NCBI GenBank assembly: GCA_019828545.1
Contig: JACVRA010000768.1
Span: forward strand, 1-26,072
Direction: 5' to 3'
Origin: Paracamarosporium sp. OC-R06-R3
Taxonomy: Eukaryota > Ascomycota > Dothideomycetes > Pleosporales > Didymosphaeriaceae
DNA length: 26,072 nt
The notes below the pieces were generated by a model. That model saw only the letters and a list, made by a program, of their open reading frames with translations, searched no databases and had not been told where the DNA came from. Numbering within the stretch: position 1 is the stretch's first letter; each line of letters opens with the position of its first letter. This document shows, one piece after another, positions 7,914 to 19,400 of this stretch. A program made the translations under genes and the position numbers.

Positions 7914-10900
7914 ATGTCTCAACGACCCATCCCGCTACACGTCACGCAGCCGACGCTGGTGAGCTTTTCTCCGCGCTTGTGCATATGAATAGAGGCTAAC
8001 AATTGACTGTTGCAGCTCACAAATCTGAACATCCTCGTACGTCTGCCAATTCGAAGCGCCTGCACCGGAAGTGGAGGAACAACAAGCTAACAATACATGC
8101 AGCCAGCATCAATATCATGGCAGAATTGTGTACGTATTCCTGCAACAAGCATTCCTCATTCGAGGAGGAGGCTAATACGCGATAGACGCTCGAGTCGGAC
8201 AAGTACGTATGTGTGCGCCAGCAGAACGAAGCCAACACGCCTGCCGAGACCGTCATCGTCGACCTCAAGAACACGAACAATGTCATCCGGCGGCCGATCC
8301 GCGCTGACAGCGCCATCATGCACCTGACGGAGCCTATCATTGCTCTCAAGGCGCAAGGAAAGACGCTTCAGCTCTTCAATCTGGAGACCAAGCAACGCTT
8401 GCAGACATATACCCACCACGAGGACATTCAGTTCTGGCGGTGGATCAGCCAGACTACTCTGGCCCTTGTCAGCACAAAATCGGTGTACCACTGGGATGTG
8501 CTTGATGGCAGCAACCCACCTTCACCGCGCAAGATCTTTGATCGCCAGGAGCAGTTGGAGGTACGAGAAATTGAAGCATTCGGAGGGTTTCGCTGACAAT
8601 GGAACAGAACAACCAAATCATCAACTACGTCACCAACGACGACGAGAGTTGGTCATGCTTGGTTGGCATCGCATCGCACCCGACTGGGGGCATCCGCGGT
8701 AACATGCAGCTGTTCTCGAAGGCGCGAAATGTCAGCCAGCCCCTCGAGGGTCATGCTGCGACGTTCGGTACTCTCCGCCTCGATGGCGCAACTTCAGATA
8801 CGAAGCTGTTCGCCTTCGCTGTTAAGTCGACCACTGGAGAGGCCAAAATCAACATTGTCGAGGTGGACCACAACGCCGCAAATCCAGCTTTCCCGAAGCG
8901 CTTGATCCCGATACATTGGCCTGCAGAGGGTACTGGTGACTTCCCCCTTGGAATTCACATTGCGCACAAGTACGGCATTTTGGTTGTCGTGACAAAGTTT
9001 GGTTTCATCCACCTGCACGATCTCGAGACGGGTACCGCACTCTTTTTGAACCGGATATCAGAAGAGACGGTCTTCACAACTACCCGCGACGATGATGGCA
9101 AGGGTGTAGTGGTGATCAACAAGCGTGGACAAGTCTTGCACACGACTATCCGGGAAGATGCGCTCATTCCGTACATCATGGAGAACCCCGCATGCGCAGA
9201 GATTGCTTACAAGCTTGCGTCAAAGGGCGGGCTTCCCGGCGCTGACAACTTGTACCAGCAACGGTTCGAGACTCTCATGAACCAGGCAAACTACACCGAG
9301 GCTGCTAAGGTCGCTGCCAATTCGCCGCGTGGGTTCCTTCGTACCCCTCAAACGATCAACCGGTTACGACAAATTCCGGCCCAGCCCGGCCAGATCACTG
9401 TGCTTCTGCAGTACTTTGGCCAGCTGCTTGACAAGGGTGGCTTGAACAAGGATGAGACGCTTGAGTTGGCCCGTCCGGTTTTCGCACAAGGCCGGAAACA
9501 CTTGATTGAGAAGTGGCAGAAGGAGGGCAAGCTGCACTGCTCCGAAGAGCTTGGAGATTTGGCGAAGCCTCACGATCTTAACCTGGCCCTGGCTATCTAC
9601 AAGGAGGCGAACGTTCCGCAGAAGACTGTCGCTGCTTTTGCGGAGTTGGGTCACTTTGATCTCATTCTGCAGTACTGCCAGTCCGTTGGATACAACCCGG
9701 ATTACAATGTCTTGCTACAGCACATTGTTCGTGTGAATGCCGAAAAGGGTGCAGAGTTCGCTTCTAGCCTTGCTAAGAATGAAGGAGGACCTCTCATCAG
9801 CGTTGACCGGGTCGTCGACATTTTCCAGTCTCAGGGTATGATTCAGCAGGCGACTGCGTTCCTGCTCGATGTACTATCAAACAACCTGCCTGAAGAAGGC
9901 CACCTGCAGACCAAGCTTCTGGAGATGAACCTGCTCAATGCGCCCCAGGTTGCAGACGCTATCCTCGGAAACGAGATGTTCTCTCACTACGACAGGGCTC
10001 GTATTGCCACGCTTTGCGAGCAAGCTGGTCTCCTCACCCGCGCGCTCGAGCATACGGATGACACCGCGGCTATCAAGCGGATGATTGTACAGACTGACAA
10101 GATCCCCGAGGAATGGTTGATCAACTACTTTGGCCAACTGACTGTCGAGCTCTCGCTGGAGTCCTTGGACTACATGCTCACGAGCAACATCCGGCAAAAC
10201 CTACAAGCCGTGATCCGCATCTCCCAAAAATACTCCGATCTTCTCGGTGCTACTAGGATCATTGATTTGTTGGAGAAGCACCGCACTGCCGAGGGACTTT
10301 ACTTCTTCCTTGGATCCATTGTCAACGTCAGTGAGGATCCTGATGTTACTTTCAAGTACATCGAGGCTGCCACAACCATGGGCCAACTGAACGAAGTGGA
10401 GCGTGTCTGCCGTGAATCAAACGTACGTACACATGCAATCAAAACACATTATGGCTTGCTAACATTCTTGTCAGAGCTACAACCCTGAGAAGGTGAAGAA
10501 CTTCCTCAAGGAAGCAAACCTCACGGAGCAGTTGCCCCTCATCATCGTCTGCGACCGATTCAACTTCATCCATGACTTGGTTCTATACCTTTACAAGAAG
10601 CAGCAATTCAAATCGATTGAAGTCTACGTACAGCGCGTCAACCCGGCCAGGACTCCTGCCGTCATCGGTGGACTGCTCGACGTTGACTGCGACGAGAGCA
10701 TCATCAAGAGCCTCCTTGCATCGGTCACCCCTTCATCCATCCCCATCGATGAGCTCGTTTCCGAAGTTGAGTCTCGCAACCGACTCAAGCTTCTTCTGCC
10801 ATTCTTGGAGCACACTCTCGCAGAGGGCAATCAGCAACAAGCTGTGTATAACGCCTTGGCCAAGATTTACATCGACAGTGAGCAAAAGCAAGACTATTCT

Positions 10901-13447
10901 AATTGATCATTCGCTAACCACATGTCCTAGGCAACAACAACCCAGAGAAGTTCTTGCAGGAGAACGATCAGTATGACACGCTGGTAGTCGGTAAATACTG
11001 TGAGAAGCGTGACCCGAACTTGGCGTTCATTGCCTACAGCAAGGGCCAGAACGACCTCGAGTTGATTAACGTGACGAACGAGAACTCCATGTTCAAGGCA
11101 CAAGCTCGTTACCTGCTCGAGCGCGCTGATCCTGAAGTCTGGGACTACGTGCTTAGCCCCAACAACATGCACCGTCGTTCTTTGGTCGATCAGGTCACTT
11201 CCACTGCGGTGCCCGAGTCGAACGACCCCGACAAAGTCAGCATCGCTGTCAAGGCCTTCATTACAGGTGACATGCCTGCTGAACTCATCGACCTTCTCGA
11301 GAAGATTATCTTGGAACCGTCAACCTTCTCCGACAACCCCTCACTCCAGAACCTCCTCATGCTTACGGCTGCTAAGTCCGACCGTGGGCGTATGATGGGC
11401 TATATCCATCAACTCGAGAACTACACTCCCGAGGATATTGCTCAACAATGTGTCGAAGTTGGCATGTACGAGGAGGCATTCGAGATCTACAAGAAGCACG
11501 AGCAACACGTCGATGCCGCGAACGTTCTCATTGAGCACATTGTTAGCATCGATCGCGCTCAAGAGTATGCGGAACGTGTTGATCTTCCGGAAGTCTGGAG
11601 CCGGGTGGCCAAGGCTCAGCTCGACGGTCTGCGTGTAACAGACTCCATCGAATCGTATATCCGCGCTAGCGACCCTTCCAACTACTTGGAAGTAATTGAG
11701 ATTGGTACGCATGCTGGCAAGGATGAGGATCTCATCAAGTTTTTGAGGATGGCGCGCAAGACGGTCCGTGAAGTACCCATCGATACAGCATTGGCTTTCT
11801 GCTATGCTCGCACCAACCAGCTACCCGAGCTTGAGGACTTCCTTCGCGCAACGAACGTCGCCGATATCGAAGCTTCCGGTGACAAGGCATACGAGGAGGG
11901 TTATCACGAGGCTGCCAAGATCTTCTACACCAGCATCTCGAACTGGGCCAAGCTTGCGACTACTCTTGTCCACCTTGAGGACTACCAGGCTGCTGTAGAA
12001 TGTGCTCGCAAAGCGAACAGTGTCAAGGTCTGGCGTCAAGTCAATGAAGCCTGCGTTGCCAAGAAAGAGTTCCGCCTCGCTCAGATTTGCGGTCTCAACT
12101 TGATTGTCCACGCCGAAGAGTTGACCGATCTCGTCAAGCAATACGAGCGCAATGGATACTTCGACGAGCTCATTGCGCTGTTGGAAGCTGGCCTTGGTCT
12201 TGAACGCGGTAAGTCAAAATTTCCTTTTTTTACCCCGTACATCCCCTTACACCCGGCTCCCTTCAATTTTCATCACTCCTTTTATATCCCATAACTAACT
12301 GAAGCACTCCAGCTCACATGGGAATGTTTACCGAACTGGGTATTGCCCTCACGAAGTACCATTCCGAGCGTGTCATGGAGCACCTGCGTCTGTTCTGGTC
12401 CCGCATTAACATTCCGAAAATGATTCGTGCTACTGAGGAAGCTCATCTCTGGCCTGAACTTATCTTCTTGTATGTTCATTACGATGAGTGGGACAATGCT
12501 GCCCTCGCCATGATGGAGCGTGCAGCAGACGCCTGGGAGCACCAGTCATTCAAGGATACGATCACCAAGGCCTCCAACGTCGAGATCTACTACCGCGCGC
12601 TTGGTTTCTACCTGGAGGAGCAACCAACTCTTCTGACCGATCTTTTGCAAGCGCTTACTGCTCGCATTGACGTCAACCGCGTGGTCCGCATGTTCCTCAA
12701 GTCGGACAACATTCCTCTGATCAAGCCTTTCTTGCTTAGCGTACAATCCCAGAACAAGCGCGAGGTCAACAATGCTCTCAACGACCTCTTGATCGAAGAG
12801 GAGGATTACAAGACCCTGCGCGACTCGGTCAACAACTATGACAACTACGATGCGATGGACCTTGCCCAGCGTCTTGAGCGACACGACCTGGTTTTCTTCC
12901 GCCAAATCGCAGCCAACATCTACCGCAAGAACAAGCGGTGGGAGAAATCGATCGCTCTCTCCAAGCAAGACAAGCTATTCAAGGATGCCATTGAGACTGC
13001 TGCGATTTCCACCAAGACTGATGTGGTTGAAGATCTGCTACGCTACTTTGTCGACATTGGCAGCCGCGAGTGCTACGTAGGCATGCTCTACGCTTGCTAC
13101 GACCTCATCCGCCCAGATGTCATTCTCGAGATTTCATGGCGCAACAACCTGAACGACTTTACTATGGTATGTCTTTCCTTCAATACTGCTCATATATTCT
13201 AACTCAACTCTAGCCTTACATGATCAACTTCCTTGCGCAACAAGCAGCAACAATCGAGCTGCTCAAGAAAGACAACGAAGAGCGCAAGGCTCGCGAGGTG
13301 TCCCAGCAGAAGAAGGAGGAAGACACTCCTATTCTGGGCTCGCGCCTCATGCTCACTCAAGGCCCCGTGGGATCCGCTCCCTCGCCCGGCCCTTACCAGC
13401 AGCCCAACGGCATTGCGCCGCAGCCCACGGGCTACCGAGGCTTCTAA
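7914..13447 (+). CDS. CHC1: Clathrin heavy chain
   Basis: This is the triskelion heavy chain that forms vesicle coats at the trans-Golgi/endosome and the plasma membrane. Nine exons join in frame: 7914-7958, 8016-8036, 8103-8129, 8186-8560, 8608-10422, 10475-10877, 10931-12208, 12313-13166 and 13214-13447. They give 1683 residues, close to the usual fungal and animal length. The N-terminal seven-bladed propeller occupies roughly residues 1-365 ([20 protein letters not shown] and [11 protein letters not shown]). The linker and the clathrin repeat legs follow ([29 protein letters not shown]). The trimerisation hub and a charged tail end in LMLTQ (1651-1655), matching the QLMLT uncoating motif bound by Hsc70, and then a Pro/Gln-rich tail. 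Introns show CTAAC or CTGAC branch sites. Exons 2 and 3 are only 21 and 27 nt. All frames are intact, so the gene is expected to be functional. Confidence 0.97.
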
Positions 13448-14206
13448 GCCCGTTATGGACTCGGATGTTCGTCTTCAGCTACATAGTTTGATGTATTGGT
13501 GATGCAAAAGCAGGGCAGGTGCATAGGTTAGGGAGTAGTGTACTCTACTCGGCGTTAGGGTTTCGAATGTTTTGAGCATATCACTCATGATGTGCGGTGA
13601 AACAGCTTCGGGCTTTGTATTCTACATACTATGTAATTGGTTTTGTGACTGATATCGATGGTGCCTGCTTGTGCTGTGTGTGTATAAGAAAAAGCACGGT
13701 TTTGTGAAGCCATTCGTTCGGCCAGCTACGGGCTAAGGTAGTCGACATTGCTTTTGAAGCAGCGGATTCGTGATGCATGTAAGGTGATGTCAAGTCCGTC
13801 AGCGGGGAGACAAGCAGACCTATCCTATCCTATCCCATCCATCGTATTCTCTGTATCGCAATCACACATCTCGCATATCACATATCACATCAACATGCAG
13901 TCCGAGTCCCAGTCCGAGTCCGCACGGTAAACACACCTACCTGCCTACCTGCCTGCCTGTCTCTTATTATCCCCCTGCCCAGCACGCACGCACGCATACA
14001 CGCATACACGCACGCACATACGCCTCCTCTCCCCCTCTACTACCTTACCCAGCCAATTACCCAGCCTACCTTACGCCTCATGCTGCTTTATTCGTCGTCG
14101 TGTCGCGGGGTTGGCCGTCTTACGTTGGACTGGCTGGTGGCTGGATACGGGACGGGCGCTTGCTTGCTAAGTCGGGGATTCGCGGTTTGGCGCCGCGAGC
14201 GGAGGC
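13448..14206. other. Clathrin 3' flank with simple-sequence tracts
   Basis: The first few hundred bases should be the clathrin 3' untranslated region. From about 13820 simple repeats dominate: CTATC-type repeats (13820-13840), CATATCACATATCACAT (about 13873), AGTCCGAGTCCC (about 13900), CCTACCTG/CCTGCCTG (13935-13960) and CACGCACGCATA-type repeats (13980-14020). No gene is seen. Confidence 0.7.
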
Positions 14207-14306
14207 TTGTTTTTTTTTTTTTTTCTTTTTTCCTTTTTTTTCTGGGGTTCTGGGGTAGGGAGGTTCTGAGGGTCTGGGGGTCTGAGGGTCTGGGGGTCTG
14301 AGGGCG
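14207..14306 (+). repeat. T tract followed by G-rich 16-bp repeat (G-quadruplex candidate)
   Basis: A roughly 35-base T-rich run (about 14208-14242) is followed by G-runs and by two and a half copies of the 16-bp unit TCTGAGGGTCTGGGGG (14265-14280, 14281-14296, then TCTGAGGG). Successive GGG or GGGGG runs separated by 3-5 bases fit the intramolecular G-quadruplex pattern on the plus strand. It lies between the clathrin and pyruvate carboxylase genes. Any function is inferred. Confidence 0.7.
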
Positions 14307-16291
14307 GGGTTGGGCGGCGCGATTGGGCGTTTGGGGCGTTTGCTGGGGTAGAAGGAGCGAAGGAGGGGTGTGGTGATAAGGGGATGGAGGCGGGAGGTGG
14401 TTTGGTTTTATTGAGTGTGGTCTGAATCTGGGGTTATGGGGGGAGGGAGGGTAGAATGGGATTGGGAATTAAGGGTCACGTGATGGGTGCTTGATGCGTG
14501 GTGTGCATTGCATTGATGTGGGTGGGGTAGGGGTGATCCTTGGTTTTGGTATTGTATGTGAATGGAGTGGTTGTGTGTATTTAGGCTTTTGGTATTTGTA
14601 GTGTGTTGTGCTAAGTGAGTGAAAAGTTTGTCGTGGGAGTCATCGAGGGAGGTGTCGGTTGTGCTTTCCGTTTTCGGTACCGCACCGTGATGGTTCGGTG
14701 CCACGTGATGCTGTCTGAATTGGGACTTGAGTACAGTGCTTTGGGGCATGCATTGTTTTCGGAGGTGTACGTCGAATTCTGGATGGGTTTCAATGGAATG
14801 GAACGTGGCAGATTAACTCTGGTACAGAAATTTAACAGTGGGTATCACAACATCTATTGTCAGACAGTTGCGGCGCTTGGCGAGTCTGATGAAAGATTGC
14901 GGATTCAGGGAGAATTCAGGCCCCTCGTTGAGGCTTGTGCGTTTTTTTGCTTGGAGCAATTTGTATCGAGGCTCTTGGTATTGTCCGTGGTTATCTCTTG
15001 GTGTTTCTCGTCTGCGAGATGTGGGGTAGTTGTGCGTTTTAAGCTGTGCACGGGTCATGCAGATGATCTCCGCCAAGGGCGGCCGGCGGACTTGGTAGTG
15101 CTGAGGAGCCTCAGATGCCGGCCGTTGACCATGGTGAAGCAGGGTGATAGGCGGGAGGGCTCGAATTGTGCAATGCAATGCATATGATGTATATTATGAT
15201 AAGCTTAGCTGCTATGTAGATCTTTCGTCTGACGCCGCGTGTGATCTACCCGAGCCTTGAGTCGTTCTGAAGCAGATCTATTGAATGCACATGCAGAGCT
15301 TACCCTGCTGGTCGTTATCACGGTGAGACGGCGAGCCTGGGTGCCTGGATGCGAGGGGATCCGCACTCGAGTGTTTACGGCGGGTGGACCCTGAGCCAAT
15401 GCCCAGGACCCAGAGGTTTCGCAGACGGGCGACGAGGCACCGCGATGGCTTTCCTAGGCCATGCAGGGCATCGACTCAACGCTCGGGGACAACTCGCGTG
15501 CCAGGATATCTCCGAGGCTGGCTCGATGCTGTTGGTAATAGCTCGACCGTCTGGGGTCAGGTGAAAAGTAAAAGATGGGGGACGGAGGACTCAGAGAAAA
15601 GGCCCCGGAAAAGCACCAGGCGCGATGCCTCAAGAGGTGACTTGGTGCCCGTTCTTCGGCTATCTGGGAGGGTGTATCGGGTGCGTCGCCGTGCATCGCC
15701 CAGAACATCATGAGACGGACAGCCGAAGCAAAGCGCGAGCTCCGCTGTGCCGGGCCAAAGGCATGCGTCGCGGAAAAGGGCAGGCATGGGCAGGCATGGG
15801 CCGTCTGGGGGCTGGGGGCTGGCGAGGCATGGAGACACGGAGGCATGAGATGAGGCCTCGGGGCAACAGAGGGCGGGCCTGGCGGTGAGAAGCAGGCATG
15901 CGGGCTGAGACGGCGCGGGCGTGGGGGCGTTTCGCTGCAGCTCCCCGCGGCAGTGTGCAACAGGTTTTAGTTTTAGCAAGTCGACCCGGCGGGCGTGTTG
16001 GAACATTCACTGCGACGCATGGGGGAGCGGCGGCGCGGGGAGTGGAGCGCGGCGTCTGCGGTGACGGATGGAGGGGCAGCAAGGGGAGCTCTAGCCTGCT
16101 CCTGGCCCGCGCTCCGAGCTCTGTTGCTTTTGCAGGCCCGCACACTGGACGAGGGCGCCGTCGCCAGTGTTGAACGGGCTTGGTGTTGGCCGCTCGTTGG
16201 CTTCGCGCGACCCAATGGACCCAATTGCTCCCTCCATCCACTGCTGCTCTGCCACTGACTGGGCCGACACCGACGCCGCCCACCTCTCCAC
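14307..16291. other. Long intergenic region upstream of pyruvate carboxylase
   Basis: About 2 kb without a convincing gene. The plus strand is strongly G/T-rich to about 14760, then more balanced, then very GC-rich from about 15300. Long frames occur on both strands (for example 14615-15187 plus and 16466-15708 minus), but they are low-complexity or lack any recognisable domain and splice structure. The final kilobase probably includes the pyruvate carboxylase promoter. Confidence 0.5.
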
Positions 16292-16404
16292 TATATATCA
16301 CCGCGCGCCCTCGGCCTGCGTCCCCCTCAACCAATTCCTCCCTCGCCCTTTGTCTCCGCCTTCTCCCCCCTCCCCCTCCCCCTCGCCCTCCCCCACCCTC
16401 CTTC
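16292..16404 (+). promoter_or_regulatory. Probable pyruvate carboxylase core promoter: TATA box and pyrimidine tract
   Basis: TATATAT at 16292-16298 is about 125 bp upstream of the start codon. A nearly pure C/T tract (about 16335-16404, many CCCTCCCC units) follows. In filamentous fungi a TATA motif followed by a CT-rich block before the start codon is typical of strongly transcribed genes, with transcription often beginning just after the CT block. The motifs are seen; the start site is inferred. Confidence 0.55.
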
Positions 16405-16422
16405 ACACAACAGCCGCCCGCC

Positions 16423-19400
16423 ATGACTACGCTGGCCGTCGACAAGAACGCGGCCGCGTCGGCCATCGACGAGAGCGAGTACGACGAGGAGCATGGCGAG
16501 CACCACCCTCACCGCAACTCGGTCCACCACCGGTTGCGGGCAAACAGCTCCATCATGCAGCTCAAGAAGCTCATGGGTAAGCCCAACACGCTCAGCGGCC
16601 CCAATTGACTGGCAACACCCATCTGACCGCGCCCGCCTCCAGTTGCCAACCGAGGAGAGATCCCCATCCGCATCTTCCGGACGGCCCACGAGCTGTCGCT
16701 GCACACCGTGGCCATCTACAGCCACGAGGACCGCCTGAGCATGCATCGCCAGAAAGCTGACGAGGCCTACGAGATCGGCCACCGCGGCCAGTACACGCCC
16801 GTCGGCGCGTACCTGGCCAGCGATGAGATTGTCAAGATCGCCGTCGAGCACCAGGTCAACATGATCCACCCGGGCTACGGCTTCTTGTCCGAGAACGCAG
16901 AGTTTGCTCGCAAGGTCGAGCAGGCCGGTCTTATCGTGAGTGCTGCCGTTTGTTTATGCTATGACGCTGCAGTGCCGGGGTGCGCCGCGTCTGCACGCTC
17001 ATTTGTTGGTCGCCAGTCCTGGCGGGGCAGCTGCGACCGTGCTCCTGCCGTAGGCCAGCTGCGGCGATCACGGGCGCCCCCAACAGTTGCTTTTGGCGGG
17101 GAGCAACACAATTAATTCACCGGAGCGAGGCTGACGCGTGTTGGATAGTTCGTTGGCCCTTCGCCAGAAACCATTGACGCCCTTGGCGACAAGGTCTCCG
17201 CCCGCAGACTCGCCATCAAGTGCAACGTGCCCGTTGTCCCTGGTACCCCCGACCCCGTCGAGAAATACGAGGATGTCAAGGCCTTCACCGACGAGTTTGG
17301 CTTCCCCATCATCATCAAGGCGGCCTTCGGCGGTGGTGGCCGTGGTATGCGTGTCGTCCGAGAGCAGTCCACCCTCAAGGACAGCTTCGAGCGAGCGACA
17401 TCGGAGGCCAAGTCTGCCTTCGGCAACGGCACAGTCTTCGTCGAGCGCTTCCTCGACAAGCCCAAGCACATTGAGGTCCAATTGCTTGGCGACAACTACG
17501 GCAATGTCGTCCATCTCTACGAGCGTGACTGCAGTGTCCAGCGTCGCCACCAGAAGGTCGTCGAAATTGCTCCGGCCAAGGACCTCCCGGAGAAGACCCG
17601 TGACGCCATCCTAAACGACGCCGTCCGCCTTGCCCAGTCGGTTAACTACCGCAACGCCGGTACCGCCGAGTTCTTGGTCGACCAGCAGAACCGCTACTAC
17701 TTCATCGAGATCAACCCTCGAATGTAAGTCAATTAAGCCCCAATATCTGGGGCCAAACAGACCAGTGCACAGCTGACATGGACATATAGCCAAGTCGAGC
17801 ACACCATCACCGAAGAAGTCACTGGCATTGATATCGTTGCCGCCCAGATCCAGATTGCGGCCGGTGCCTCACTTGAGCAGCTTGGCTTGACTCAGGATCA
17901 CATCTCTACTCGTGGCTTTGCCTTCCAGTGCCGTATCACCACCGAAGATCCTGCCAATGGCTTCGCACCAGATACCGGAAAGATCGAGGTCTACCGTTCT
18001 GCAGGCGGTAATGGCCTTCGTCTGGACGGTGGCAACGGTTTCGCTGGAGCAATCATTACGCCTCGTAAGTCTACAAAGAATTTCTTGCACATCTCGCGGA
18101 TTTCAGGTCACATGCCTTCCATCTTTGCATTGCCCACCCTGGGGTAACTAAGTACTTTCAACGTCTGTACTGCTCGTTTTGAGGTGACAGAGCTTCGGAC
18201 GTCTGTGTTTCCCACCCTGGGTTGCCTCAGTGCATTTTGGGTATCCCAAGTTGCAACTGTATTGTTTGTCCTGGATGGACTTGGTACATCTTGGGTGGCA
18301 GCACTCTCGAAGTCTGTCTTGCTTACCCTGAGGTGACTCAGTGCACATTGGATAACAGAATGTTCGACTGCGTTGCCTAGCCTGGAGCCACTCGGCATGC
18401 TCAACACTTTGAAGGTCTTCAATTTTTGGAACTCTTGCTGACATGTTCAAACAGACTACGATTCCATGTTGGTCAAGTGCTCGTGCCGTGGTTCCACATA
18501 TGAGATTGTTCGCCGAAAGATGCTTCGTGCACTCGTCGAGTTCCGTATCCGTGGCGTAAAGACCAACATTCCCTTCCTGCTCAAGCTCCTCACACATCCC
18601 ACTTTCATCGACGGAAAGTGCTGGACGACCTTCATCGACGACACCCCTGCGCTCTTCGACCTCATCGGCTCCCAGAACCGTGCCCAGAAGCTGCTCGCAT
18701 ATCTTGGAGAGCTTGCTGTCAACGGCAGCCAGGTCAAGGGCCAGATTGGCGAGCCCAAGTTCAAGGGCGAGGTCAAGATCCCTGCCATCATTGATCATGC
18801 TGGCAACCAGGTCGATACCTCTGCACCCGCCACCAAGGGCTGGCGCAACATCCTTCTCCAGGAAGGTCCCGAGGGCTTCGCTAAGGCTGTCCGTGCAAAC
18901 AAGGGCTGTTTGATCATGGACACCACCTGGCGCGACGCTCACCAGTCTCTCCTCGCTACCCGTGTGCGAACCGTCGACTTGCTCGGCATTGCAAAGGAGA
19001 CCAGCCATGCTTACGCCAACGCCTGGGCATTGGAGTGCTGGGGTGGAGCCACCTTCGACGTGGCCATGCGATTCCTCTACGAGGATCCGTGGGACAGGCT
19101 GAGGAAGATGAGGAAGCTTGTACCCAACATTCCCTTCCAGATGCTTCTCCGTGGAGCTAACGGTGTCGCCTACTCTTCGCTTCCTGACAACGCCATCTTC
19201 CACTTCTGCGAGCAGGCCAAGAAGAACGGTGTCGACATTTTCCGTGTCTTCGATGCTCTCAACGATGTTGAGCAGCTCGAGGTCGGTATCAAGGCTGTAT
19301 TGAAGGCTGGTGGTGTTGCCGAGGGTACTGTCTGCTACAGTGGAGACATGTTGAACCCCAAGAAGAAGTACAACCTTGACTACTACCTGGGAGTGGTTGA

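Noticed and set aside
14615..15187. 190-codon plus-strand frame between clathrin and pyruvate carboxylase
   Set aside because: It lacks an ATG in a good context, a recognised domain and splice signals. It lies in a strongly G/T-skewed region that lengthens open frames by chance.
16187..16196. Ten-base match to the terminal repeat (TGGCCGCTCG)
   Set aside because: Similarity stops on both sides, and the sequence is in GC-rich promoter DNA where a chance match is likely. It is not a third copy of the terminal repeat.
15708..16466. 252-codon minus-strand frame upstream of pyruvate carboxylase
   Set aside because: Low-complexity Gly/Arg/Pro/Ala composition in very GC-rich DNA, overlapping the promoter and first exon. 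No domain is seen.
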